A stretch of DNA of 64,000 bases, taken from the NCBI RefSeq assembly GCF_965218915.1, contig NZ_OZ244708.1, forward strand, positions 1,488,001 to 1,552,000, in the 5' to 3' direction. Positions 50,143-58,488 of the stretch are shown here, piece by piece; position 1 is the first letter of the stretch; each line of letters opens with the position of its first letter. Position numbers and translations under genes: made by a program. The notes beneath the pieces are model-generated. The model was not told where the DNA came from, did not search any database, and saw only the letters and a program-made list of their open reading frames with translations. The stretch is from Novosphingopyxis sp965218915. Its GTDB lineage: Bacteria; Pseudomonadota; Alphaproteobacteria; Sphingomonadales; Sphingomonadaceae.

Positions 50143-51713
50143 GCGATCACGAGCCCCTCGTCCGGATAGAGCATGCCCGGTTCGGCTTCGCCGTTGAGGG
50201 TCGAGAGGAGCGGCGTTCCCTGCCAGCGGACCGTCACCGCCCGCGCCGTCAGGTTGAGCAAGATGCGCAAGGTTCGCGCTTCGTCATGGCGCTCATAGGC
50301 GAGCACGCCGTCCGGCGATTCGACCAGCGTGATGCGCCCGATCGACAAGGCCGGATATTCCCGTCGCAGCGCCAGCAGCCGGCGGTAAAGAATGAGCATC
50401 GATTCGGGATCCTTCTCCTGCGCGGCGACATTGCGCGTGCGCCAGTCGGTATTCAGCGGCAGCCAGGGCGCCACCGCGCTGAACCCGGCATGGGCGGAGC
50501 CATTCCAGGGCATCGGCGTGCGCGATCGATCCCGGCCGATGTCGAGCCCGGGCTGCCGGAAATGCTGCGGATCGCGCATCTGCCCGGGCGGGATATCGAC
50601 GCGGCCGATCCCGAGTTCGTCGCCCTGATACAGCGTCGGCGTGCCGCGCAGCGTCAGCAGGAGCATGGCCGCGACCCGCGCCTGCGCCTCGCCGATCCGC
50701 GCCGCGATGCGCGGGGCGTCGTGACTGCCGAGCACCCAATTCGGCCAGCCATGCGCCGGCAGCGAGGCTTCGTAGTCGGCGATCACGCGGGCGAGCGTCC
50801 GGGCGTCCCACGAATTCTCGATCAGCTGAAAATTGAACGGCAGATGCACCTGGGGCCGCTCCGGTGTTCCGTACCAGCGGGCGTGCCGATCGTTGGGCAG
50901 GAAGATCTCGCCGACCAGCAACCGCTCGCCGTAGCTATCCGCCAGGGTACGCATGTCGGCCGCGATGGCATGCGCTTCCGGCTGGTCGGTCGAATGCCTC
51001 TGAAGGACCCGGTCGCGTTCGGTCTGGTCGGCGGTCCAATCGGGATTGGGCGGATTATCCGGGAAGTCGGCGGCCTTGACGATATGCCACAGCACGTCGA
51101 TGCGAAATCCGTCGACGCCGCGATCGAGCCAGAAGCGCAAGACGTCCATCATCGCCGCCCGCAACCCGGGATTGCGCCAATTGAGATCCGGCTGCTCCTT
51201 CAGAAAGGCATGCAGATAATATTGCCCGTTGGCATCGTCCCACGTCCAGGCCGATCCACCGAAATCGCTGATCCAGTTGTTGGGCGGCCCGCCATCCGCC
51301 GCGGCGTCGCGCCAGACATACCAGTCGCGCTTGGGGTCGTCGCGCGCCGAGCGGCTGGCCTGGAACCAGGGATGCTGGTCCGAACTATGGTTCGGCACGA
51401 AATCTAGCATCAGCTTCAGCCCGCGTTCGTGCACGCTGGCCAGCACGTGATCGAACCTGGCAAGGTCGCCGAACATCGGCTCGATGCCGCAATAGTTCGC
51501 GACGTCATATCCGAAGTCGGCCATCGGGGACGGGAAGATCGGTGACAGCCAGATCGCGTCGATGCCCAGCGCGCCCAGATAATCGAGCCGTTCTTCCATT
51601 CCTTTCAGATCGCCGATCCCGTCGCCGTCGCTATCCTGGAACGAGCGCGGATAAATCTGATAGATGACGCCGGCTTTCCACCAGGGCGTGCGATGCTCTG
51701 CGTCTTTGATCAT
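50139..51713 (-). CDS. GH13 alpha-glucosidase / alpha-amylase family enzyme
   Basis: 524 residues. WWKAGVIYQIYPRSFQDSDGDGIGDLKGMEERLDYLGALGIDAIWLSPIFPSPMADFGYDVANY is the GH13 opening; LMLDFVPNHSSDQHPWF (region I), GFRIDVLWH (II, nucleophile Asp), LVGEIF (III, acid Glu) and VLGSHDAPR (IV) complete the catalytic set. In region IV the usual NHD is SHD, a change seen in part of the family. Oligo-alpha-1,4/1,6-glucosidase activity is likely. A cytoplasmic enzyme without a signal peptide. Confidence 0.93.
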   Translation of the reverse strand: MIKDAEHRTPWWKAGVIYQIYPRSFQDSDGDGIGDLKGMEERLDYLGALGIDAIWLSPIFPSPMADFGYDVANYCGIEPMFGDLARFDHVLASVHERGLKLMLDFVPNHSSDQHPWFQASRSARDDPKRDWYVWRDAAADGGPPNNWISDFGGSAWTWDDANGQYYLHAFLKEQPDLNWRNPGLRAAMMDVLRFWLDRGVDGFRIDVLWHIVKAADFPDNPPNPDWTADQTERDRVLQRHSTDQPEAHAIAADMRTLADSYGERLLVGEIFLPNDRHARWYGTPERPQVHLPFNFQLIENSWDARTLARVIADYEASLPAHGWPNWVLGSHDAPRIAARIGEAQARVAAMLLLTLRGTPTLYQGDELGIGRVDIPPGQMRDPQHFRQPGLDIGRDRSRTPMPWNGSAHAGFSAVAPWLPLNTDWRTRNVAAQEKDPESMLILYRRLLALRREYPALSIGRITLVESPDGVLAYERHDEARTLRILLNLTARAVTVRWQGTPLLSTLNGEAEPGMLYPDEGLVIA

Positions 51714-51843
51714 CCGGAACGCCTACACCAGCTTTGTCCGAGCCAGAAGAAGGTTGCGGCTTGCGCGGCGAACCACGCCATGCCGGCGCCCTACATGCAA
51801 AGCGTGGTGCCGACCGCTTGATACCCGGGCGATCTTCGAGCCT

Positions 51844-51861
51844 ATTGCCTTGTCAGGCAAT
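51844..51861 (-). terminator. Hairpin immediately 3' of tRNA-Pro
   Basis: ATTGCCT and AGGCAAT form a 7-bp stem with a 4-base loop starting one base beyond the tRNA CCA. There is no T-tract, so it may be a processing or weak termination hairpin. Confidence 0.45.
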
Positions 51862-51938
51862 TGGTCGGGACGATAGGATTCGAACCTACGACCCCCACAC
51901 CCCCAGTGTGATGCGCTACCAGACTGCGCTACGTCCCG
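51862..51938 (-). tRNA. tRNA-Pro (anticodon GGG), CCA encoded
   Basis: 77 nt. Acceptor arms CGGGACG and CGTCCCG pair; the D-stem GCGC is closed with AGTCTGGTA; the anticodon stem TCACA/TGTGG carries loop CTGGGGG giving anticodon GGG; GTAGG TTCGAAT CCTAT forms the T-arm. Discriminator A is followed by genomic CCA. Sits between the GH13 gene and yajC, transcribed leftwards. Confidence 0.97.
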
Positions 51939-52148
51939 ACCGAGCGGCGGCCTATATGACGGGGCGGACCGTTGTGCAAGTCTTGGACGGCGGCGGCTGG
52001 CGCGGTGGATCGCCGTTGCGTGAGGGCGCGAGGGATGATAATCGCCCGCGCTACTCCACATCCGGCCCGCTATCCGGCCGATTCAATATCCGGCACACGC
52101 GGTCGCTCCGATCGCCTGCCGGGCCATATTTCCTCGAGGGAAAAACCG

Positions 52149-52478
52149 ATGACGTCCATGCTTATCCACGCCCAGGCCGCCAGCGGCGGCGCCGGTGCGA
52201 TCATGCAGTTCCTGCCGCTGGTGCTGATCTTCATCGTGTTCTACTGGTTCCTGATCCGCCCCCAGCAGAAGCGCGCCAAGGAGCATGCGGCGAAGGTCGC
52301 TGCGGTGGTGCGCGGCGACGATGTGGTGACCGGCGGCGGATTGCTCGGCAAGGTGACGCGCGTGTCCGAGGATCATGTCGAGGTGGAACTGGCCAAGGGC
52401 GTGCAGGTGCGCGCGGTCAAATCGACCATCGCCGACGTGATCCCGAAGAATTCGGGCAAGACCCCGGCCAACGACTGA
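52149..52478 (+). CDS. yajC: Preprotein translocase subunit YajC
   Basis: 109 residues. A short N-terminus and the single membrane helix AIMQFLPLVLIFIVFYWFLIRPQQKRAKEH, then the cytoplasmic part VRGDDVVTGGGLLGKVTRVSEDHVEVELAKGVQVRAVKSTI, exactly the YajC pattern. It binds SecDF and the SecYEG holo-translocon. First gene of yajC-secD-secF. ATG 52149 chosen because it gives the normal length. Confidence 0.96.
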   Translation: MTSMLIHAQAASGGAGAIMQFLPLVLIFIVFYWFLIRPQQKRAKEHAAKVAAVVRGDDVVTGGGLLGKVTRVSEDHVEVELAKGVQVRAVKSTIADVIPKNSGKTPAND

Positions 52479-52534
52479 GTCGTTCCGGTCCGTCCCCCGT
52501 TATCGCGCGCCAACGCTGATTAGGCCTCCGCTTC

Positions 52535-54124
52535 ATGCTCGAATTCACTCAACCCAAGCGCATCTTCCTGTCGCTGCTGCTCGCCATCGGCGTGATCCTG
52601 GCGCTGCCCAGCCTGCTGCCGGCCAAAATGGTCGCCGCGCTGCCCGATTTCATGCCCAAGCAGACGATCAATTTCGGGCTCGATCTGGCGGGCGGCAGCC
52701 ATATCCTGCTCGAGGCGGACCCTGCGCAGGTGCGCGAACAGCAGCTCGAAAAGATGGAAGAGAATGTCCGCAGCTCGCTCCGCAGTGCCCAAGGCGTCGA
52801 CTATGGCGAGATTTCGCGCACCGGCGGACAGCTCGGCTTCACCGTCGCCGATCAGGACCAGGTCGATGCCGCGCGCGAGGCGGTGCAGGGCCTCACCACC
52901 GGCGCCGGGCTCACCGGCCAGCGCGACTGGACGATCCGCATCGTCGACGGCACGCGCTTCCTGATGACGCCGTCGGACGCGGGCATCGCGCGCAATCTCG
53001 ACGATGCGATGGACACCGCGACCGACGTCATCCGCCGCCGCATCGACGAGCTCGGCACGCGCGAGCCGACGATCATCCGGCAGGGCGACGAGCGCATCGT
53101 GGTGCAGGTGCCCGGCCTCGACAATCCGCAAGCGCTCAAAGAGCTGCTCGGCCAGACCGCCAAGCTGGAATTCAAGCTGCTCGACTATCAGAACCCGCCC
53201 GAGGACACGCAGGCGGGCAAGGCGCGGATCGGCAGCCAGATCTTTCCGATGGACGACGGCAGCGGCAACATCGCGGTCCGGCGGCTGGGCGGCATTTCGG
53301 GCGACAGCCTCACCGGCGCGCAGCAGAGCTTCGACCAGGACAACCGCCCCGTCGTCACCATCCAGTTCGATACGCCCGGCGGCAAGAAGTTCGCCAAGCT
53401 GACGCAGGACAACGTCAACCGGCAATTCGCCATCATTCTCGACGACGAGGTGCTGAGCGCGCCGACTATTCAGGAGCCGATCCTGGGCGGATCGTCGCAG
53501 ATCTCGGGCAATTTCACCGTCGAGAGCGCCAACAACCTCGCCATCGCACTGCGTTCGGGCGCCTTGCCGATCGACCTGAAAATCGTCGAGGAACGCACCG
53601 TCGGTCCCGATCTCGGCGAGGATTCGAAAGTTTCGGGCGCCATCGCCGCCGCCGTCGCGACCTTTGCGGTGCTTGCCTTCATGATCGTCACCTATGGCCG
53701 CTTCGGCGTCTATGCGAACCTGGCGCTGATCATCAATCTGCTGCTGATTCTGGGGATCATGAGCCTGTTTGGGGCGACTTTGACCTTGCCCGGCATCGCC
53801 GGCTTCGTGCTCACCGTGGGATCGGCGGTCGACGCCAATGTGCTGATCAACGAACGTATACGCGAGGAACAGAGGCGGGGACGGCGCGTGATCCAGGCGA
53901 TCGAAGTCGGCTACCGCGAGGCCAGCCGCGCGATCTTCGACGCCAACCTCACCAACGTCATCGCCGCCGTGCTCTTGTTCCTGTTCGGCAGCGGCCCGAT
54001 CCGCGGCTTCGCGGTGGTGCTGGTGATCGGCATCATCACGTCGGTGTTCACCGCCGTCACCATCACCCGCATGTGGGTGGCCGGCTGGGTGCGGCGCAAT
54101 CGCCCCACGGAGCTTCATATATGA
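52535..54124 (+). CDS. secD: Protein translocase subunit SecD
   Basis: 529 residues. N-terminal helix (KRIFLSLLLAIGVILALPSLLP), INFGLDLAGGSHILLEAD (SecD signature), large periplasmic P1 domain with VIRRRIDELGTREPTIIRQGDERIVVQVPG, and helices 2-6 with ALRSGALPIDLKIVEERTVGPDLGEDSKVSGAIAAAVATFAVLAFMI and VGSAVDANVLINERIREE. Uses the proton gradient to pull preproteins across the membrane. Normal length. Confidence 0.97.
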   Translation: MLEFTQPKRIFLSLLLAIGVILALPSLLPAKMVAALPDFMPKQTINFGLDLAGGSHILLEADPAQVREQQLEKMEENVRSSLRSAQGVDYGEISRTGGQLGFTVADQDQVDAAREAVQGLTTGAGLTGQRDWTIRIVDGTRFLMTPSDAGIARNLDDAMDTATDVIRRRIDELGTREPTIIRQGDERIVVQVPGLDNPQALKELLGQTAKLEFKLLDYQNPPEDTQAGKARIGSQIFPMDDGSGNIAVRRLGGISGDSLTGAQQSFDQDNRPVVTIQFDTPGGKKFAKLTQDNVNRQFAIILDDEVLSAPTIQEPILGGSSQISGNFTVESANNLAIALRSGALPIDLKIVEERTVGPDLGEDSKVSGAIAAAVATFAVLAFMIVTYGRFGVYANLALIINLLLILGIMSLFGATLTLPGIAGFVLTVGSAVDANVLINERIREEQRRGRRVIQAIEVGYREASRAIFDANLTNVIAAVLLFLFGSGPIRGFAVVLVIGIITSVFTAVTITRMWVAGWVRRNRPTELHI

Positions 54125-54136
54125 TAGACCAGAACC

Positions 54137-54211
54137 CGTTCGCCCTGAGCTTGTCGAAGGGCTGTAATCGCTAGAAAAAGGGCAGGGCTTCGACAGGCTC
54201 GGCCCGGACGG
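54137..54211. repeat. Inverted repeat CGTTCGCCCTGAGCTTGTCG, copy 2, between secD and secF
   Basis: CGTTCGCCCTGAGCTTGTCG AAGGGCTG faces CAGGGCTTCGACAGGCTCGG... CGGACGG. It fills most of the 107-base secD-secF gap, an unusual site within an operon. Confidence 0.8.
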
Positions 54212-54231
54212 ATCAAGGGACAAAATTCGAA

Positions 54232-55212
54232 ATGAAACTGCTCAAGCTCGTTCCGGACGATACCAATATCGATTTCATGAAGTGGCGGAAGATCGCGTTC
54301 GGCATCTCGCTGGCGCTGATGATCGCCTCGGTCGTGCTGGTCGGGGTGCGCGGCCTGAATTTCGGCGTCGATTTCGTCGGCGGCCAGATGATCCGCGTGA
54401 CCTTTACCCAGACCGCCGAGGCGCCGGTGGCAAAGCTGCGCGATACGGTCGGCGCGCTGGGCTATGGCTCGCCCTCGATCCAGCGCTTCGGCGCGCCGAA
54501 CGAGGTGTCGATCCGCATGCGCCTGCCCAAGGAGGCCGAGGGGCAGACGGGCGCCGCCGCCACAATGACCAACGCGATCGTCGGATCGATCCAGAAGGAT
54601 TATCCCGGCGCGCGGGTGGACGGCGTGGACAGCGTTTCGGGTAAAGTGTCCGACGAATTGTTCCAGAAGGGCACGATCGCGTTGCTTGCGGCGATGGTCG
54701 CCATCGCCATCTATATCTGGGTGCGTTTCGAATGGCAGTTCGGTGTCGGCGGGCTCGCCGCGCTGGCGCACGACGTGACGCTCACGTTCGGCTTCTTCGC
54801 GCTGACCCAGCTCGAATTCGATCTCAACATCATCGCCGCGCTGCTGACGATCATCGGCTACTCGCTGAATGATACGATCGTGGTCTATGATCGGATTCGC
54901 GAGAATCTGAAGAAATACCGCAAGATGGAGATCGGCGAGCTGATCAACCTGTCGATCAACGAGACCCTGTCGCGCACGGTGATGACCAGCCTGACCATGG
55001 TCATCGTGCTCGTCGCGATGCTGCTGCTCGGGCCCGAGACGATCTTCGGCTTCACCGCGGCGATGACGCTGGGCATCGTGGTCGGCACCTACAGCTCGAT
55101 CTACTGGGGCGCGCCGATCCTGGTGTGGCTCAAGGTCGGGCCGGACAGCTTCGTGCCGGTGGGCGACAAGCCGGGCGCGCCGGGCCGGGACCGCGAGGGC
55201 TATACGCGCTAA
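54232..55212 (+). CDS. secF: Protein translocase subunit SecF
   Basis: 326 residues. First helix (WRKIAFGISLALMIASVVLVGVRGLNFGVDFVGG, with the SecF GVDFVGG signature), periplasmic domain to about 130, then helices with VSDELFQKGTIALLAAMVAIAIYIWVRFEWQFGVGGLAALAHDVTLTFGFFALTQLEFDLNIIAALLTIIGYSLNDTIVVYDRIREN and NETLSRTVMTSLTMVIVLVAMLLLG. Partner of SecD. Separated from secD by a repeat rather than overlapping. Confidence 0.97.
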   Translation: MKLLKLVPDDTNIDFMKWRKIAFGISLALMIASVVLVGVRGLNFGVDFVGGQMIRVTFTQTAEAPVAKLRDTVGALGYGSPSIQRFGAPNEVSIRMRLPKEAEGQTGAAATMTNAIVGSIQKDYPGARVDGVDSVSGKVSDELFQKGTIALLAAMVAIAIYIWVRFEWQFGVGGLAALAHDVTLTFGFFALTQLEFDLNIIAALLTIIGYSLNDTIVVYDRIRENLKKYRKMEIGELINLSINETLSRTVMTSLTMVIVLVAMLLLGPETIFGFTAAMTLGIVVGTYSSIYWGAPILVWLKVGPDSFVPVGDKPGAPGRDREGYTR

Positions 55213-55213
55213 C

Positions 55214-55606
55214 ATGGTAAAGCTGCGCCGCGAGGAGGGTGAGGGGCCGCAGGTGACCGGCTTTTCGGGCACTGGCTTCAAGGTGCGCGACGTGGTGTTT
55301 CCGAACGGCGTGATCCTGACGCAGGCGGAGGCGCGCGACTGGTCGCCGCCGCCGCTGGAGGCGCTGAGTATGGCCGATCTGCGGATCGGCGACGGGAGCG
55401 ACGCACTGGCGAGCGATCCGCCGCCGGAATTCCTGCTGCTCGGCACCGGCGACGCGCTGGTCCAGCCGCCCGCCAAATTCCGGCGCGAGATCGAGGCGCT
55501 GGGCATCGGCCTGGAGGCCATGGACAGCCGCGCCGCCGCGCGCACCTTGGCGGTGCTGCGCGCCGAGGAACGCTGGATCGTGGCGGCGCTGTACCCGCTG
55601 GGGTGA
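55214..55606 (+). CDS. Mth938-like domain protein
   Basis: 130 residues. VTGFSGTGFKVRDVVFPNGVILTQAEARDWSPPPLEALSMADL, then FLLLGTGDALVQPPAKFRREIEALGIGLEAMDSRAAARTLAVLRAEERWIVAALYPLG matches the Mth938/DUF498 fold. Genes of this family commonly follow secDF in alphaproteobacteria; a complex-I assembly role has been proposed for the mitochondrial relative. Starts two bases after the secF stop. Confidence 0.88.
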   Translation: MVKLRREEGEGPQVTGFSGTGFKVRDVVFPNGVILTQAEARDWSPPPLEALSMADLRIGDGSDALASDPPPEFLLLGTGDALVQPPAKFRREIEALGIGLEAMDSRAAARTLAVLRAEERWIVAALYPLG

Positions 55607-55648
55607 GGGGATCTGCCACCTGCTGGATGAGCTTATTTTATAGGTAAT

Positions 55649-55811
55649 GTCGCCCCTGCGAAGGCAGGGGCCGATCCCGTGTTCGTGGCTGTGGCGAGGT
55701 TTTTTTGCGTGCGCCGCCAAATCATGGCCAAACCGTGGGTGGTCTGCCCAGATCGATAACTGTCGTTCCACGCAGAGACCCGGGATAGGCTCCTGCCTTC
55801 GCAGGAGCGAC
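55649..55811. repeat. Intergenic inverted repeat, GTCGCCCCTGCGAAGGCAGGGG family
   Basis: GTCGCCCCTGCGAAGGCAGG at the left and GGCTCCTGCCTTCGCAGGAG CGACG at the right, separated by about 110 bases. Lies between the convergent Mth938 and glycosyltransferase genes. Confidence 0.75.
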
Positions 55812-55832
55812 GAGATGCTCGTGGGTTTTGAT

Positions 55833-57011
55833 TCAGCGCGAACCGACCCGCGAGAGAACATCTTGGAAAAACACCTCCAACTCCGCGCCGTTCCGCTCCC
55901 ACGTAAACCGCTCCACCACCGTCCGCACATCGGTGCGTGCCGGGGGAGCCGCCAAAATATCCCGCACCGCATCCGCGATCGCGCCCGGCTCCCGCGCCAC
56001 CACGCGCCCCGCCGCCGCGCTCGTCACCAGCTCGCGCGCGCCGCCGGCTTCGCTCACCACCACCGGCGTGCCGCAGGCGAGCGCCTCGACCCAGGCATTG
56101 GCCAGCCCCTCGCTGTCCGACGGCGAGACCAGCACGTCCGCCGTGCAGAGCCATTCGGGCAGCGCGTCATGCGGCACCGCGCCGATGAAGCGCACGCGGC
56201 TGGCCACGCCGCGTTCCTCGGCCAGCGCGCGGTAATCCGCTTCCCTTTCGCCCTTGCCGACCAGCAGCAAGGTGACGCCCGGCAACGCGGCCAGCGCTTC
56301 GATCGCCAAGTCCTGTCGCTTGCGCTGGATCAGCGCGCCGAGCGTGGCGATAATCGGGCCGTCGATGCCGAGCTTCGCGCGCACTTCGCCGCCCTCGAAG
56401 GGGCGAAATCGCTGCTGGTCGCAGCCGGTGTAATGAATGGTGATTCGGCTTTCATCCATGCCGAGCGCCACCATGTCGGCCTTCAGAGCGCCGCATACCG
56501 CGAGCAACCCCGCCGCGCGCTCGGCCGCTTCGAGCACTGCCGCGCGCGATCCGTCCCGGGTCCCCCAATGATGGATGTCCGCGCCGCGCGCCTTGACCGT
56601 ATAGGGCAGGCCGAGCTCGCGCGCGATCAGCCGCGCGGCGGGGCCGTCGGGGTAGAAGAATTCGGCGTCGATCAGGTCGAACCGCCGCGCCGCGTGGAGG
56701 CGCCTGGCCAGCGGCAGCACCGCGCGTGCGATGGCTCTCGGATTGCGGCCCGGCAGGCCGGGCAGCAGCGTGAAGCGCGGGCGGTGGACGTCGAGCCCGT
56801 GCCAGGTCTCCCGCTTCGGCAGACCGCGCAGCGCCCGGTAACGCGGATGGCGCGAGAGCGGGAAGGGCGGCAGGCCCACCGGGTTAATCACCGTGACATC
56901 GCACCCCGCCCGCGCCGCGAATGCCGCCGTCTGCCGCTCGACGAACACCCCGAAATTGGGTGCGCCGGCGTTCGGGAACAGCGTGGCGAGGGTGAGGATG
57001 TTGAGCGTCAT
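55833..57011 (-). CDS. GT4-family glycosyltransferase
   Basis: 392 residues. MTLNILTLATLFPNAGAPNFGVFVERQTAAFAARAG..., RFDLIDAEFFYPDGPAARLIA, VKARGADIHHWG, and the C-terminal donor domain IATLGALIQRKRQDLAIEALAALPGVTLLLVGKG and SPSDSEGLANAWVEALACGTPVVVSEAGGARELV (EX7E motif). Likely makes an exopolysaccharide, capsule or glycolipid. No other sugar-assembly genes are adjacent, so its pathway is unknown. Confidence 0.9.
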   Translation of the reverse strand: MTLNILTLATLFPNAGAPNFGVFVERQTAAFAARAGCDVTVINPVGLPPFPLSRHPRYRALRGLPKRETWHGLDVHRPRFTLLPGLPGRNPRAIARAVLPLARRLHAARRFDLIDAEFFYPDGPAARLIARELGLPYTVKARGADIHHWGTRDGSRAAVLEAAERAAGLLAVCGALKADMVALGMDESRITIHYTGCDQQRFRPFEGGEVRAKLGIDGPIIATLGALIQRKRQDLAIEALAALPGVTLLLVGKGEREADYRALAEERGVASRVRFIGAVPHDALPEWLCTADVLVSPSDSEGLANAWVEALACGTPVVVSEAGGARELVTSAAAGRVVAREPGAIADAVRDILAAPPARTDVRTVVERFTWERNGAELEVFFQDVLSRVGSR

Positions 57012-57026
57012 GAATGGCCTTTTCTT

Positions 57027-57211
57027 CCCTTCTCCCGCCCGGGCGGGAGAAGGATACGCAGTCTTGCTCCGTAAGGAGCTAGACGCAGTTGGATGAGGGT
57101 GGGCGGCGCGCGAGCGCCATCGATCGATCGGCGCTGCTGGGAGACCCCCTCACCGCTGCGACTAGGCGGCAAGCCGCCAAGTCTCGCTCCTCTCCCGCAA
57201 GCGGGAGAGGG
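57027..57211. repeat. Intergenic inverted repeat, CTCTCCCGC...GCGGGAGAGG / CCCTCACC family, copy 2
   Basis: CCCTTCTCCCGCCCGGGCGG GAGAAGG at the left, GATGAGGGTG near the middle, CCCCCTCACC and CTCTCCCGCAAGCGGGAGAG G at the right. Related to 8727-8870. Fills the gap between the XRE regulator and the downstream glycosyltransferase gene. Confidence 0.75.
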
Positions 57212-57221
57212 TGTTCCGCTC

Positions 57222-57785
57222 TCACAACCCCCGCACCAACTTGCTCGCCACGCCGATCCACACCGGGTCGGCCACCACCTGCTGCCGTGCGCCCCCGCCC
57301 AGCGGAAGCAGGTGCAGCTTGCCGTCCTCGCGTCCGATCAGGCGGCCGAACAGGAAGCGGCCGGCGGGGCGGGGGACGAGCACGTCGCGGTTGAGCGCGC
57401 GGGCATAGTCCTCGGGCGCCAGTCGCTCGATCCAGATCTCGTCGCCCGCGCGATAATCGCCGACGCCGGTCTCGACGGTGATCGCTTGCGTCGCGCCGCC
57501 GGGCGCCGGCGGGGACAGGCTGGCGCTGCTGGTCAGCGCGCGCGCGCCGTCGGCGGTGAGGCGGGCGGCGACGGGGATATCGATGCGATCCGGCAGCTCG
57601 ACCAGCGTGCTGCTCTCCACGCCCAGCGCGTCCGCGATCCGGTTCAGCCAGTCGAGCGAGAGCGTGCGCGTGCCCGTTTCCAGCCGGCCGATCGTCTGCG
57701 CGGTGGTCGGCGGGTCGCAGGCCTTGGCAACATCGTCCAGCGTCAGCCCTCGGGCCTTGCGCACTTCGCGGATGCGGTGAAGCAT
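57222..57785 (-). CDS. XRE-family transcriptional regulator (S24-like C-terminus)
   Basis: 187 residues. Helix-turn-helix MLHRIREVRKARGLTLDDVAKACDPPTTAQTIGRLETGTRTLSLDWLNRIADALGV, then a C-terminal beta-rich domain (DYRAGDEIWIERLAPEDYARALNRDVLVPRPAGRFLFGRLIGREDGKLHLLPLGGG) resembling the LexA/CI S24 fold, but the Ser-Lys dyad is not evident. Divergent from the DUF6456 gene with 90 bases between, where mirrored TAGGAGA/TCTCCTA words occur near both starts. Confidence 0.88.
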   Translation of the reverse strand: MLHRIREVRKARGLTLDDVAKACDPPTTAQTIGRLETGTRTLSLDWLNRIADALGVESSTLVELPDRIDIPVAARLTADGARALTSSASLSPPAPGGATQAITVETGVGDYRAGDEIWIERLAPEDYARALNRDVLVPRPAGRFLFGRLIGREDGKLHLLPLGGGARQQVVADPVWIGVASKLVRGL

Positions 57786-57875
57786 AATGGTAATCTCCTA
57801 ACCGGTGTGGTTTTATCACTGTCCTACATAAGTTGGATTGTGGCAAGAGTTTCCGTACCAGATAGGAGACATAAC

Positions 57876-58382
57876 ATGCCGAGTAAAAGCCGTGCCATTC
57901 ATGCCGATCCGCGCCCGCTGGCCGAACGCGGCCTGCCCGGAGGACGCCGGCTCGCCGGTGGCCGTCCGGCGCGCAGCGTCACCGTCAACCAGGCCGAATC
58001 GCCGCTGGGCTGGCTGCGCGCGCGCGGCCACCTCGACGACCGCCAGTTCGACGCCGGGGAAAAATTGCGGTTCGATTACGAGCGCGGGGCGATCGGCCCG
58101 CGCGTCACCATGGGCTGGAACCCGGCGCCGCGCGCCAGGGGGCGGCGCGGCCCGGCCGAACATTTCGAGCCCACCGAAGTGCAGATCGCCGCCAAGCGGC
58201 GCTTCGACGGCGCGCTCGAAGCGCTCGGCGGCGGCCTCGCCGATATCGCTTGGCGCGTGATCTGCGACGGCCAGAGCGTGCCCGGCGCCGAACGCGGCCT
58301 CGGCTGGCCGGCGCGCTCGGGCAAGCTGGTGCTGCGCATCGCGCTCGACCGGCTGGCGGAGTTCTACCGGTTGCCGGGGTGA
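57876..58382 (+). CDS. DUF6456-like protein
   Basis: 168 residues from ATG 57876 with AGGAGA seven bases upstream. The central part VNQAESPLGWLRARGHLDDRQFDAGEKLRFDYERGAIGPRVTMGWNP and the C-terminal ALEALGGGLADIAWRVICDGQSVPGAERGLGWPARSGKLVLRIALDRLAEFYRLPG match DUF6456-type proteins, which have the look of a phage or replication-related helical DNA-binding module. Role unknown. Divergent from the XRE gene, perhaps its target. Confidence 0.75.
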   Translation: MPSKSRAIHADPRPLAERGLPGGRRLAGGRPARSVTVNQAESPLGWLRARGHLDDRQFDAGEKLRFDYERGAIGPRVTMGWNPAPRARGRRGPAEHFEPTEVQIAAKRRFDGALEALGGGLADIAWRVICDGQSVPGAERGLGWPARSGKLVLRIALDRLAEFYRLPG

Positions 58383-58488
58383 GGGGCTCGAAAAGGGGGG
58401 GACGTATGCGGCCCTTTGGGAACTTCCGGAACCCGTGCCCATCGGTTGGGTTCGAATGATAGCCCCCTGACAAAAGGACATCCCGATC

